64,000 nucleotides of DNA from Polytrichum commune (lineage: Eukaryota > Streptophyta > Polytrichopsida > Polytrichales > Polytrichaceae): assembly GCA_950295325.1 (NCBI GenBank), contig OX485803.1, forward strand, positions 3,224,001 to 3,288,000. The letters run 5' to 3'. The translations under genes were made by a program, and so were the position numbers. The notes beneath the pieces were generated by a model. That model was not told the origin of the DNA and made no database searches. It saw only the letters and a program-made list of their open reading frames with translations. Shown piece after piece: positions 48,926 through 60,106 of this stretch. Position 1 is the stretch's first letter; each line of letters starts with the position of its first letter.

Positions 48926-50521
48926 CCATTAGACTTTTGCAAATTATAACAACACATTTTAAAAGTAAAGAAAGTGAAAATATTGGCTTGTTAATTTGGA
49001 CTGGCTGAAAAGAGATTGAACATAAAAGTACCAACTCTGTTTAATTAATTGAAAGGTCTGAGGAGTATGAAAATGGATGTTGATTTGTGGTATGGCCTAT
49101 AGCCACTGGGTACTTAAGGAAGAGACTATAAACTAAATCAAGGTGCATGGGTGTTGGGAGTATGAGGCTGTTGCTCACGCAAAAGACCATGCATGACTGT
49201 GTGTGCATGGTAAAATAGTAACAAGAGAGATGCCACCGTTGAGAGTGGGGTGTAAGGAAGTGACCGAACAATTGCTTGTACTATATTGACAAAAATTGAA
49301 GACATAACCGTTAATTGAGTAAGTTCCAAAACTCAACTAAGGAGGGGTTTACCCTGGGGTTGTCATACTAATTTCATTCCGTAATCCTTGTGATCTATCA
49401 ATCAACCTATTAATGCTAATTACATGTAAAAGTCTGACACTCATTTGGCTTATCCTGCGTGGGTTTCGTAATTGGATCCCAGTTCCCAAAACTGTCTACA
49501 CATACTTACGCTCAATTGATAGTATCTGTTTATTTATTTATCCATGTAGTCCATACAGACTAAACTTGTGTTTTGATCATTCAAAATACAATTTTTTCCA
49601 AAATTGAGGTGACATTCATAATAGAATGTACGCGTCAATTGACAATCGTATCTGTATCCAAAAACGTCGGCTGTTAACACGCTGGAGTTGAAGTTGAACG
49701 TCAACTGATATTTGGGTCTAGGGTTTGTGGTTTGGGGCATTTGAGGTTACAATGTTTGTGGCTCACCATTGAAAGGGTTTTTGTCATTCTAAACTGGAAC
49801 AAAAATTAGTGGTTTGTTCATAATATGTTGAATATTAAAATCTAGTTAATACCTTCTACTTTCACAAAATATGCACATGCATTTAAATTAATTAAGTGTG
49901 AATGTATGTAACTAATGCCCCCTCCCCACCTGACTTTAACAAATATCCGAAGTTTTCCCAAAAACCTAGTCAAAGATCCTTTGGTTATAGGGGTGGCATT
50001 CGGGGATGGGACAAAAACTAGCCAACATTCATTGCTTGGTAGAGAAAACAATGACCATCTGTGAAAGCTACTTAACTAATCCTACATGATAATCTCCGGA
50101 GCCCATTGTCGTAGGGACATTAGGATGCGCATTGGGATAACGGGTTGCCCCCGCTAAAACCGAGTGAGCTTTACCCGGTTGGTCGAAAATACTTTTAGTA
50201 TTAGCCAAACTCAGGTGGTCAAGGGGCTTTAGGGTTGAATGTAACTGAACCCCCCCCCCTTTCAAAAAGTCCTAGGTTTTGGCGCCAAGGCTCCGCGTTT
50301 GCTTTCCGGGCCTTCATGGTAAGCTACTGTATGCTTTGGCGAGAGGTCTGGGAATCAAGTTCGAAGTCCATGAAAACTGGTCCCTCAACTGCCAATCCTG
50401 TTGGGCTCAACCCATGGTGCGCATCCCTACACGTTACTGAGGAATGAGAGTATCACATGGTGAAGGTTTCGCTAATTGAGCAGTGACGTGGTGCAGTGGT
50501 CGGGGCGGCCCTTGTACAACC
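48926..50521. other. 3' tail of repeat copy 4 and upstream flank of the integrase gene
   Basis: 48926-49497 is the unit's 3' region, ending with the segment shared with 47955-48025. From 49500 to 50521 I see no gene. A homopolymer C tract at 50251-50259 and GGCGCC at 50281 are the only notable points before the integrase start. Confidence 0.45.
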
Positions 50522-52497
50522 ATGGATGCTGCAGATCATGAAATGGTCCCAGTGCTTGAAATAGAGCAGACGAGTGCGAGAGTTGTGTATGTGGATGGGC
50601 AAGGACTTCTGAAGTATGTGGAGCGACGACTCGGCAGAGGTGACCATTTTAACGATGTGGCAAGGACGTTGGGATTGGGAAGAAATGTTCTTAGGAGGAG
50701 GTTGCAGGAACTGGGATGGAGGGGGGTTTATGATACACCCAGTGTGGCCACAGGAGACATCATAGCAGCCATTCACAGCGAAGTTCCAGTTATGCGAGCT
50801 GGAGTGAACTGGGGTATCCGTAGGGTTCAGTGCAGACTTCGATTGTCAGGACTGAGGGTCGGCAGACAGATGGTTCGGGATGCTTTGAATATAATGCACC
50901 CTGAACATATGGAGCGGCGTCAACTCGGCCCGCTGAGAAGGGGGCAATACACCATCACGAAGCCCATGATCCTATGGCACATGGACTGTAAGACAATCTT
51001 GATTTCTGTTTTTGTCCTTTATTGTTTTATTTGCACTTGAGGTTGTTGCGAGCGTTCATTCACTGTTCATTTGTGCAGCATATGACAAGTTGGCCAAGTG
51101 GGGAATCAAAATTCACGCGGGCATAGATGGAGGGACACATTTTGTGTTGTGGGCTCGCGCTGCAATGGATAAACGACAAACTACCATATACGACGCGTAT
51201 GCTGATGCCGTTCGCCGATTTGGCCGTCCCCTCCGAGTAAGGTCTGACTTTGCGGCAGAGCATAACATGGTGGAGGCGGATATGAGGAGGGGTCGGCCCA
51301 ACATATTCCGGCCATTTCTACGTGGCTCCTCTGTGCACAACCAGCGGATCGAACATTTCTGGAGGCAAGTTTGGACGCATTTGATTTTTTACTATAAACA
51401 TTTGTTGACACTAATGGGCCGCCATGGTTTCATAAACCTGGTTAACCCCGTTCAGAGGGCGTCCATGGAGGCTGTATTCCTCCCGGCCATCCAGCAAGAC
51501 TTGGCAAACTTTGTGGCGACATGGAACGTCCACAGGGTAAGGAAAATCAACCAAAATGGGCGGGACTTGGCGGGGCATGTACCTGATTGCATGTTCCAGT
51601 CATGGGAGCGTGAAGTAGGGTGAGTTGGTGCATTACTTGGACCTGTTTCTTGCTATTTTCATTACTATTTTGGAGGTATTCGTTGTTAATGGGGGGTTTG
51701 ACCATATGAGTGTTGAATTGGGTGTCACACCATCAGAAGGTGGGAGGCCATTAAATAATTGCAGCCATTTCTTCGCTCCAAACTCAACAGTACAACCAAC
51801 AGGTTGGTCTACGACATTGCTGACATGCATGCGTGTACATGAATTCACAGGCTTGTGTCACCACCATCCGTGGATGATGATCCTTGGAACATGGAAGATT
51901 GGGGCCACGATGACTTGAACTTGAATAGGAGACCTTACGCACCTGACCCGCCGCAACCCACTCCCTTGTTAGCCCAGGTGCAATTCTCCACTCATTGCGT
52001 ATAGGATGTCGCCCTGGGGGATAATTGTATTGAATCATATGTGATACGTGGGTGACTTCCAGTATTTCAAGAGAACGTTGTGAGGAGTTTTGACAGTGCA
52101 TGCATAGTTATGTCACTGGGACATTTGAGTCAATTCTGATATACACGGACTGCAATGGAGGTTTTACGATACATGTGGACTACTCCTCAAGCGATGTTGT
52201 GTCATCGTGTTGAATGACGTGCTTGCGCCGTCCATGTGCCTACAGGATGTTGGGGACGTTCGTGACGCTGCATACATGCTTGGCGCTGCAGGCATGCATG
52301 GGAACTTGCAGAGAATGTACAATCTGCACGTGGCCCTGACATATGAGTGTTTGCATTATGCTGATGAAGGTGCACCCGATCTGTTTTCCCACTGTGACAT
52401 GGTAATGAATCGAGAAGCATTACCAGCAGACAGACTAACAACATGCAGACTTCTACAAGCTGCTCTCCAAGGGAGGGATTCTTCCCTCAGTGGGTAA
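50522..52497 (+). CDS. DDE integrase-like protein with N-terminal HTH (4 exons)
   Basis: Exons 50522-50987, 51079-51619, 51851-51977, 52246-52497; all introns GT-AG (91, 231 and 268 bp), phases 1, 2 and 0, giving 461 residues without a stop. Residues 41-66 form a helix-turn-helix (DVARTLGLGRNVLRRRLQEL). The rve/DDE core follows: WHMD with D155, then KWGIKIHAGIDGGTHFVLWA, RVRSDFAAEHN with D212, and GSSVHNQRIEHFWR with E247, i.e. D-x56-D-x34-E. This matches a eukaryotic family of integrase-core proteins common in animals and fungi (WHxDxxxKLxxWxxxIHGxIDGxSR). Such enzymes insert DNA; no product or substrate is known for this one. ATG at 50522 has context ACCATGG; another in-frame ATG lies at 50483. 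A basic frame at 52745-52905 (KKRGKQRRKRRART) might be a further exon but does not join in phase. Confidence 0.85.
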
Positions 52498-53690
52498 TTC
52501 TACAACATACTATGCCCGATCCGGTATCCCATGTGTATCAGTTGATTAGGCATCATGTGAGCTCACACGATTAAGTGTGTAATTGTTGGTACTAGATTAT
52601 TGTCATGTTGGCCAAATGCAACACAACCCGTGGTTCAGACAAAGAAGTTGTAAGACATGTGGATTGGAGTTGGACTGTCAAATCGATTGCGAGGCTTGAA
52701 ACTGCTTTTGGGACTGATTGTAATACCCCTCTTTTGTGCACATCAAGGCAATGAACGTGACGGAACATACAACAACGTAGCTCTTCTCCGAGACTGGCAA
52801 CCCACACTGGAAGGCACATACTACCACTCTAATAGAAATCAACTGGAAGGCAAGGAATTAAAGAAGAGAGGGAAGCAGAGAAGGAAGAGACGTGCAAGAA
52901 CATGAGGAATACAATGATCGCAAGAGTTCACGATAGCGACTCTTGATTGGCGAGGTGGCCCAATTGATACAGGAGGGGGCCATTCCACCATGGCATTTTG
53001 TTGTTATGGTTGTTCCTCGTAGAACAATGTCACTTTATAGATAGTTGAAGGGGCCATAGACAGTAAGGCTGAATATACATATTTCATGAACGGGCTATAA
53101 GCAAGTATAGCATGTAGCAACTGAATCTTGAGAGAGAGAGGACCATTGACGCTCAGTCATAGTTGGACTCAAGGCCTGAAAACGTGAGCACGTACCCTCT
53201 CGACAAGAGAGTGGTCGGATACTTGGGCTAAAGGATGTTGGACCTTATGATGTTTATTCTTCTGAGAGTCAAATCTGGCCATTTTTGATAACTTCATCAC
53301 GTAATTGACTTGAGTGTGTGTGTGTATTTTCAAATTGTTGCTCTGTGAAATTAAAGTATATCGTTTCGGGAAGCTATTCTAAGTGTTGTTTTACTCTGAA
53401 TGTATGTTTTGGATCTTAAATACCAGTGCGTTGGTAAGGTATGATTTCTGGTGGTTGTGAATTGTTCAAAGATATGCAGAAGAGATGGAAGAAGAAGGGT
53501 GGGTGCGTAATGTGTGCATGTTGTTGAACTTAAGTTGTCATTCCTGAATCCTGAGAAAGGGTGAGAGATTTTTTGGCGATTATGCGTAAAGTTCCATCGG
53601 GAATTGTTGATACTCTGATGGAGTTGTGTGTTGTGATAATAAAATTGTCTACGATGAATTGGTGGCCATCGCCTGCGAATGGGCACAGTG
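52498..53690. other. 3' flank of the integrase gene
   Basis: 52657-52905 is an open frame ending in a very basic tail; I could not connect it to the integrase gene. The rest shows short GA and GT runs (53132-53140, 53315-53326) and nothing else. Confidence 0.45.
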
Positions 53691-53745
53691 AGCCGCGTCC
53701 TTAATCCCATATATTTCGGATGAGGGCAGAGGGGCAAGTTTATAA
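53691..53745 (+). promoter_or_regulatory. Promoter-like module, copy 5 (TATA-containing)
   Basis: AGCCGCGTCCTTAATCCCAT, then TTCGGATGAGGGCAGAGGGG and CAAGTTTATAAGG. It agrees closely with copy 2 and is followed by the 55-bp array. Confidence 0.7.
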
Positions 53746-53769
53746 GGTAAGACTCGCACCCCTTCTTGT

Positions 53770-54400
53770 GTGTGAAGTTGGACTATGGCTGGACAATGAG
53801 ACTATGGCCCTGCCAATGAGACCTAAGACAATAGATCTTGTGACTGATTTTCAAACTATGGCCGATCCATGTTGGACTATGGTCTCTCTGTTCTAGACTA
53901 TGGCCGGGGGAAATTGTCACTGTTACCAGACTATGGTCGAATACATACTGGACTATGGCCGTGGGAAATTGTCACTGGACTATGGCCGGGTGAAATTGTC
54001 ACTGTTACCAGACTATGGTCGAATACATACTGGACTATGGCCGTGGGAAATTGTCACTGGACTATGGCCGGGGGAAATTGTCACTGTTACCAGACTATGG
54101 TCGAATACATACTGGACTATGGCCGTGGGAAATTGTCATTGTTACCAGACTATGGTCGAATATATACTGGACTATGGTCGGGGGAAATTGTCACTGTTAC
54201 CAGACTATGGTCGAATACATAGTGCACTATGGCCGGGTGAAAATGTCACTGATACTCCTCAGACTATGGCCCTTCTCACTGATCCTCCTCGGACTATGGC
54301 CCTTGCTCCTCCTCAGACTATGGCCCTTCTCACTGATCCTCCTCAGACTATGGCCGATACACACTGGACTGTAGTCTCCGCGATTTAGTAGACTATGGCC
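53770..54400 (+). repeat. 55-bp minisatellite with 82-bp higher-order units
   Basis: GACTATGGTCGAATACATAC starts at 53929, 54011, 54093, 54148 and 54203: spacings 82, 82, 55, 55. The 82-bp unit is the 55-bp unit plus a 27-bp subunit (GGACTATGGCC...AATTGTCACT). A last block (54255-54360) switches to CTCCTCAGACTATGGCCCTT. Frames across the array, up to 162 codons, are repeat translations. Confidence 0.93.
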
Positions 54401-55399
54401 AACTTGGGTTCGCGTTGCTTGTCACTAGACTTTTGTTGACTTTCGAACACATCATCACACGCTATATGGGTATAGAAATTCAAAACATATAAAAGAAGAA
54501 TTGTTCACAAGGAAGTCCATCTGGTGTACCCTAGCTGTCTGGCAATTACCACATTCAGAGAGTTCTTGAGATATATTGTTGGGAAAGAAACTTGGTAGAA
54601 CATGGCCTTCCAATGAACTGTAAAGATTTTAATGATGTATATGACCACAAAAGCCAACACAAGACTGCCAACTGTAAAACCCAAGAACTGAAGCCCATTA
54701 GGGAGTAGAGATGTTGGTTTATGTATGGGTTATGGAGGACATTGCACTCTTTCTGCAATGTACAGACCAACACTGTGTCAAGCTATGAGTGAATAGAGCA
54801 AAGCTCATATTTCTTCTCTAGTAATGTGAAGCCCATGGCAGACGCTGCACAATACTTGATATATTTTCAAGAGGTTTTCTGCTATCGCAATTGACATGAT
54901 ATTCATCCAGGGGCATGGAATCAATCCCCAGACACCATCTCAGTCACATTTAATGCTCGAGCAGGGTTCATCTTCACTGGGCACTAGTAACCAAACAACC
55001 ACTAAACCATCAAATACAGAACAGAATCCACTCAAGTTTGAGTCAAGCAAGTCTGTGTACAAAATAAAATCAAGAGGCAACACATGGGCCCCTTCAAATT
55101 AGTTCATGAACTGCGGCTAGACACATATTCGGGTTTCGATATCCAAGACTTGCTGAGAGCAATTGTTTTCACAAGTGGATGGTGCGTTGCAGATGATATG
55201 TTGTAACACCCAATGAAGTTTATGTAGCACATGAAATGTTGTTAGAGTTCTAGAGATTTGGCAGTGTTCATTCGAAAGTCTTTGGTTCCGTGGAAGTTCG
55301 TTCGATGCAAGTTATCAAATGCTGTTCAGATTGTAAAAACATCAGCCTTCCATTAAATGCAACCATTGGCGGGAACAATCAAGATCTGGCGGGTTCTCG
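54401..55399. other. Intergenic, no gene recognised
   Basis: Starts with the repeat tail (GTCACTAGACTTTTG at 54421). The remainder has only short frames without domains. Confidence 0.5.
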
Positions 55400-55692
55400 C
55401 GGCTGCGTTGGGCGCGATGGCAGGGACTAGAGAAATATTCTTCGGGCAGGCTTAGCTGCCCAAGTACTACCAAGCGCTACCGGTGCATCCGGTAGCCACC
55501 CGTCAACAAGTACGGTTTGACTCGCCAACCGCCCGCGCCATGTAGCAACCGCGAGCGCAATCCTGCAACCGCGAGCGCCATCCTGCAACCGCGACCGCGA
55601 GGCTGCGTCAGCGATAGCGATCAAGCCAGGGCGCTAATGGGCTCACTGCGCGGCTGCGAAGGCGAGGCTACCGTGCATATTGTATTCCATAG
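55400..55692 (-). repeat. GC-rich dispersed repeat, copy 2
   Basis: Inverted copy of 17636-17930. It contains a 20-bp tandem (CAACCGCGAGCGC starts at 55546, 55566 and 55586) and ends, on the minus strand start, with GGAATACAATATGCACGG. Confidence 0.72.
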
Positions 55693-56209
55693 ATAAGATG
55701 TGTGATCGCCTCGGCTTCTCATAAATTCTGCATTGCAATTTTGATTCACAAACTTGGAAGTACCAATTTGTGCGATTCAACGGCCAAAAACTGTCTGGAG
55801 TTGGAAGAGGCAATGATAAGGCCACATACCTTAGACAAGAATCTGAGTCTTGCAAAGTTGCCTGAATGTACGATTCAAAAGGGACTGTAATTTGTAAGTA
55901 CAGACACTGTTGGTGCTGTACATATGGGATTGCATGCTGCCCTTGCACAACTCTATTCCCATTGGTCTTTTGGCTTCTTAGACTTTAAATTCAATTTCAT
56001 TTCACAAAGTACTAGAGCTCTCTCTGTACTTTTGCCTTGTTGGTTCTTCACATTCCGAATGGGAAAGTGTGGTCCTCCACAACGAAAGTAAGGCTGAATG
56101 TAAACACGTTTTCAACCAATGCTTTTCTATTTGCACCCACCTTTTGTAGGATATGAGAAACATAATGAGTGTGAGATGACTATCGAGTCTCAAATCATGC
56201 ATGTAATTA
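55693..56209. other. Intergenic, no gene recognised
   Basis: Short frames only. 56110-56205 resembles 46230-46310, indicating a dispersed repeat of unknown type. Confidence 0.45.
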
Positions 56210-56427
56210 CACTAAACATGATATTTAGTGTCACTTACTATTTGGAATTGTGCAATGCTATATCTATTTAATGTATATCTCATAGTTTACCAACAAATGT
56301 TAAATTGGTTATTTGGATATTAGGGAACATTAATTGATCTACTTGGTAAAAAATTACATCAATAATAAAAATACACAGTATTGTGTAAATTCAAATAGTA
56401 AGTGACACTAAGCATCGTATTTAGTGT
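56210..56427. mobile_element. MITE with CACTAAA inverted ends and TA target
   Basis: 218 bp. The left end CACTAAACATGATATTTAGT, followed by GTCACTTACTATTTG, is mirrored by the right end (reverse complement CACTAAATACGATGCTTAGT, then GTCACTTACTATTTG); the match runs about 45 bp. TA flanks both sides. There is no coding capacity. Related traces are at 3134-3362 and around 33.0 and 35.5 kb. Confidence 0.75.
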
Positions 56428-57424
56428 ATATGGTTCATCATGTCCATAGCTTTTGTGAGTAGTTTATTCATTGTGAAAGTGAAGATTCTATGGTTTATTA
56501 CATGATCATCATATTGGTCTCTCAATAATGTTGACTATTGCATGTAGAATGGTTAACAAATTTGAGCTTGTTATTTGACTATAATCTCTTTTCAACATGT
56601 GTTTGTTTGGTGCCCATTTTTTGATTCACATCCAACCGTACATCGTTCAAATATAGGTGTCTATTTTAGGATTAAACATTGGATTAGGCACATCTACTTT
56701 AGTGTTGAATACAATTTGGTGGATGCCACAGACCATGAAGCCAAAGACCACAATTTGGTGGCCAAAGACTAGGAAATCATGGCTAATAACATGGCATACG
56801 CTGTGCTCACTATGAAATAAATTTGATTTTTTTGATGGCTAAAGTCTACAAAAATTTGTGGGAATTATGGTCAACATAGACAAACACCATAGCCAAGAGT
56901 ACATAATGATGGATGTCAAATACAAAACACTAAAAACCATGAAGATGTTGTTAAAAACCAAATTGTCAAGAGCTACATTGCCATGCTAGCTTTAGCCTTG
57001 AATTCCATGTCCACGTCCAAGAAAACACTTGGGTGCAATAAAAAATAAAAGTATATGCTTATCAATCGTAAATTTAGGTTTTGGATAGGGAAACACTCAA
57101 GACATACTTGAAATGTGATTTCATATCATGTAGGTGTATCACATAAGCTAAGTTAGGGCAATCACAAGGTCATTTCACAGTATTTAGGTGTAAACTAGCA
57201 ATTCAGACAATTCTTCATGAGTAAGGAGTTTTGAATTCTCCTGACAACAATGCATGCATTTGTGACAATCATTCATCTCATGTTAGTTCCCATTACAATA
57301 GTTTGCTAGTGAGTTCATTTTGATTGGACCTTGTGTGGTGCTCTAGCATAGGTATAACCATTGTCATGGAGTACCAAAGCCACAAGAAAGTTAGTGTGGT
57401 CACCTTTAGTGTAACTTGATTTAA
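56428..57424. other. Intergenic, no gene recognised
   Basis: AT-rich with no supported gene. TAGTGTGGTCACCTTT at 57391 is repeated (one mismatch) just beyond the element that follows, at 58039. Confidence 0.5.
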
Positions 57425-57428
57425 TAGT

Positions 57429-58038
57429 GGGTGCAAGCCTGGTAGAGTGGACCAAAATGCTCCAATATACTAAAACCATATTTTTTTTGGTCAAAGGCTT
57501 AAAAGTAGTAGCAAAGCATTGTTTAAATTGGAAAATTTTCCATGATGACCTCTGTTGTTATGTTAAATGTTCAAATGTAGACTATCAAGTTGAGATCTTC
57601 AATATTTATCATTAAAAGTGATGCTCAAAATCAAATGGTTGAGTCTGATTTTCGACGTAGATTTCATGACCTTACCTATTTTGAAGTTGGAATTTTTTTT
57701 CCTGGTCTTTGAATTCATTATCTACTTGAGGGCATCATCACAAAACATTGTAGAAAATCTTCAATTTAATGTAATTTTTTCATATTTTAAACAAATTTTA
57801 AACAATCACTTGTTCAATATAACATGCTTGCACACCACTTGCATCATCTTCTAAAATATGTGGAATTTTCTTGGAGTTTTTTTTGTCATCATAAATTGCT
57901 TGGCTTTGTAGATCGGTATATTTTTAAAATGTCTGATCGTTTTCTTCACAAAATTCAAAATTAGTATATAAAATTGATTCACTTTCACTTAACACTAGGC
58001 AAGGATCAGGAATTGTCCACTTTACCGTGCTTACACCC
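57429..58038 (+). mobile_element. TIR DNA element, copy 1 (610 bp)
   Basis: Ends GGGTGCAAGCCTGGTAGAGT (left) and reverse complement GGGTGTAAGCACGGTAAAGT (right), with TAGT directly outside both ends (57425-57428 and 58039-58042). The interior matches copy 2 at 60107-61344 over its whole length in inverted orientation. No transposase frame; non-autonomous. The superfamily is unclear from the termini. Confidence 0.82.
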
Positions 58039-58042
58039 TAGT

Positions 58043-60106
58043 GCGGTCACCTTTCTAAAGTTTTTGGTTTTCTTTAATTACTTCATGATTTAATGATGTT
58101 GTCAAACAATAATCTCTTTACCTTAGCTCCAATTACAATTTTTGAGTAGCCATCACATAAGACAATAGGCAATACTACAGTTCATGTGAGAAGTCTATGG
58201 TCTTGATTCCTTCACTTGAATAGATTCCCTTAGTTTTAATCACATCATCTCGGTCCTGAATCATTTAGTGTTTAGGCCACATAATTGTCTTTTCTCCTCA
58301 TATCGTTTCCTTACCCTTCACAGCCAATGGATTTGCCTAGTCAACCTTTTGGCTTTTAACAATCCACTATTGTTAAGACCATAGTCTCTTCATATTCCTC
58401 GTGTATCTACTTTCTCATTTTGACATGTTAGACAAAGACTAATCAAGTCATATTATAACAATAGAACTTCAAATCTCCAATCACATACTTTCCTTCATAC
58501 TCCAATGACATCTCAAGTTTATGGCTTCTTATCATAGACAAAGACTATTTTAAGATGCTCATGAAATAGGGGTTGTATGTTTGTGGTCGTAGGGTGCCCT
58601 ATGACCATAACATAAAATTTAGGGACATTGCCTGATCTTTTTTTTGGGTGCATGGATATTTTCCCTTGAGCAGGACGGGCAAGGATAAAATTTTCTTGTC
58701 TGTCTATGAAAATATTGCTCCCCAAAAAAGATGCCCGTAAAAAAGATTGCCCAAAATATATGCTTGAAACCTATGCATGGAGTTTGGAGCACTAGGTTGC
58801 ATTGAGCACATGGGAGGCTCACGGCAACATGATATTCCTAACCATCTACAAAGATGAATGTTAAGGGTGACAAATTCCTACATGAGGAATCAAAAACGAC
58901 ACATTGAATAGTGTCAAAGGTCTCTAGTGGATTGTATGGCAATGCAACTATGTTTAGGAGGTTTGGGAATCCATAAGTAATTTATGAGGTAAGCGAATCA
59001 TGATAACTAAGGTCCTTAATGAAGGTAAATTGATTGAGGAGTTTAGGGTAAATGATTTTATACTTACTTTAATAGTTATTACCACAAGATTGTAATGAAT
59101 GATTTTTTAGTCTTGCAATTATTATACGCATGGATAAAGGAAGTTATAAATTGTATCAATAAGGGATTGACCCAAGGTAAATTCCATGGGTAGAGAGGCC
59201 ACCTATTTGGAAAAGCAACCTAATTGCACATATGTGCCCTTCATTGAAGAGAAAAAATCAACAACAACATTGAGAGTTGGGATTGTTCCCATCTATGAGC
59301 TCATGTGGGAACACCATGACAATACTCCAAGCTCACAACATGGATGTAGGAGTAATTGAACACGGTATCTTCTAGGATGGTGACATTGACGAGAGTGACA
59401 TGTGAAATGAGTGTATGCTTAAAGTCATTTCTAAATTTCATATACACTCCAAATTAATGTAATTCAAAATGTTAGCAATGTTAAACGAACAATAAATACA
59501 ACAAATTTGATAACAAATTCACCTATAATAATGAGCCTTGAGGTCAAGATGAGGAGGGTGATTACACCCCCTCATGTCAACCTCAAGGATAGATTGCTAT
59601 AGTAGGATTTGAACACGGCTCCATTCCATATGTGTGTGTTGACCAAGGAGTCCCTCTTTTTTGAGCTGCCCGGTGACCAACGGACTCAAGGGGCAACCCA
59701 AGGATCAAAGGTAAATTCACCTCTTTCCTTCCTCTTTTCTTCCTCTTTTCCATTTCTTTTTACCTATTCTTTTCTTTGTTCATCTTGAGTTTTCCAACGT
59801 TCAAGGGTTATTTAAGTTTTTAATTGCGTTCTCACTTCTTTAATTGCATTGCCCTCTTATTAACTAGGCATGGGGGCACATTCTTGGGCTCACACAATAA
59901 TTTTTTCAGGTGTGGTTTTTACTGTTCATTGTGTTGGTTGTCTTTGAATTGTCAACTCTCCTTATTAAATTATCAACCTGAAGTTGAGAATAAGAAACCC
60001 AATGTAACTTCCCCAACTTGATGAACGTGAGGAGGTCTCTTGATGTTTTCTGAAACAATTTTGACAATCACAATACCCACATTCATCAATTGAAAGGGCA
60101 ACTTGA
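58043..60106. other. Intergenic between two inverted TIR elements
   Basis: AT-rich with no supported gene. 59560-59680 on the minus strand has a tRNA-like B box (GTGTTCAAATCCTAC) that could mark a decayed SINE; evidence is weak. Confidence 0.4.

Noticed and set aside
53869-54388. Three overlapping frames of 117-162 codons
   Set aside because: Translation of the 55/82-bp minisatellite in all three frames.
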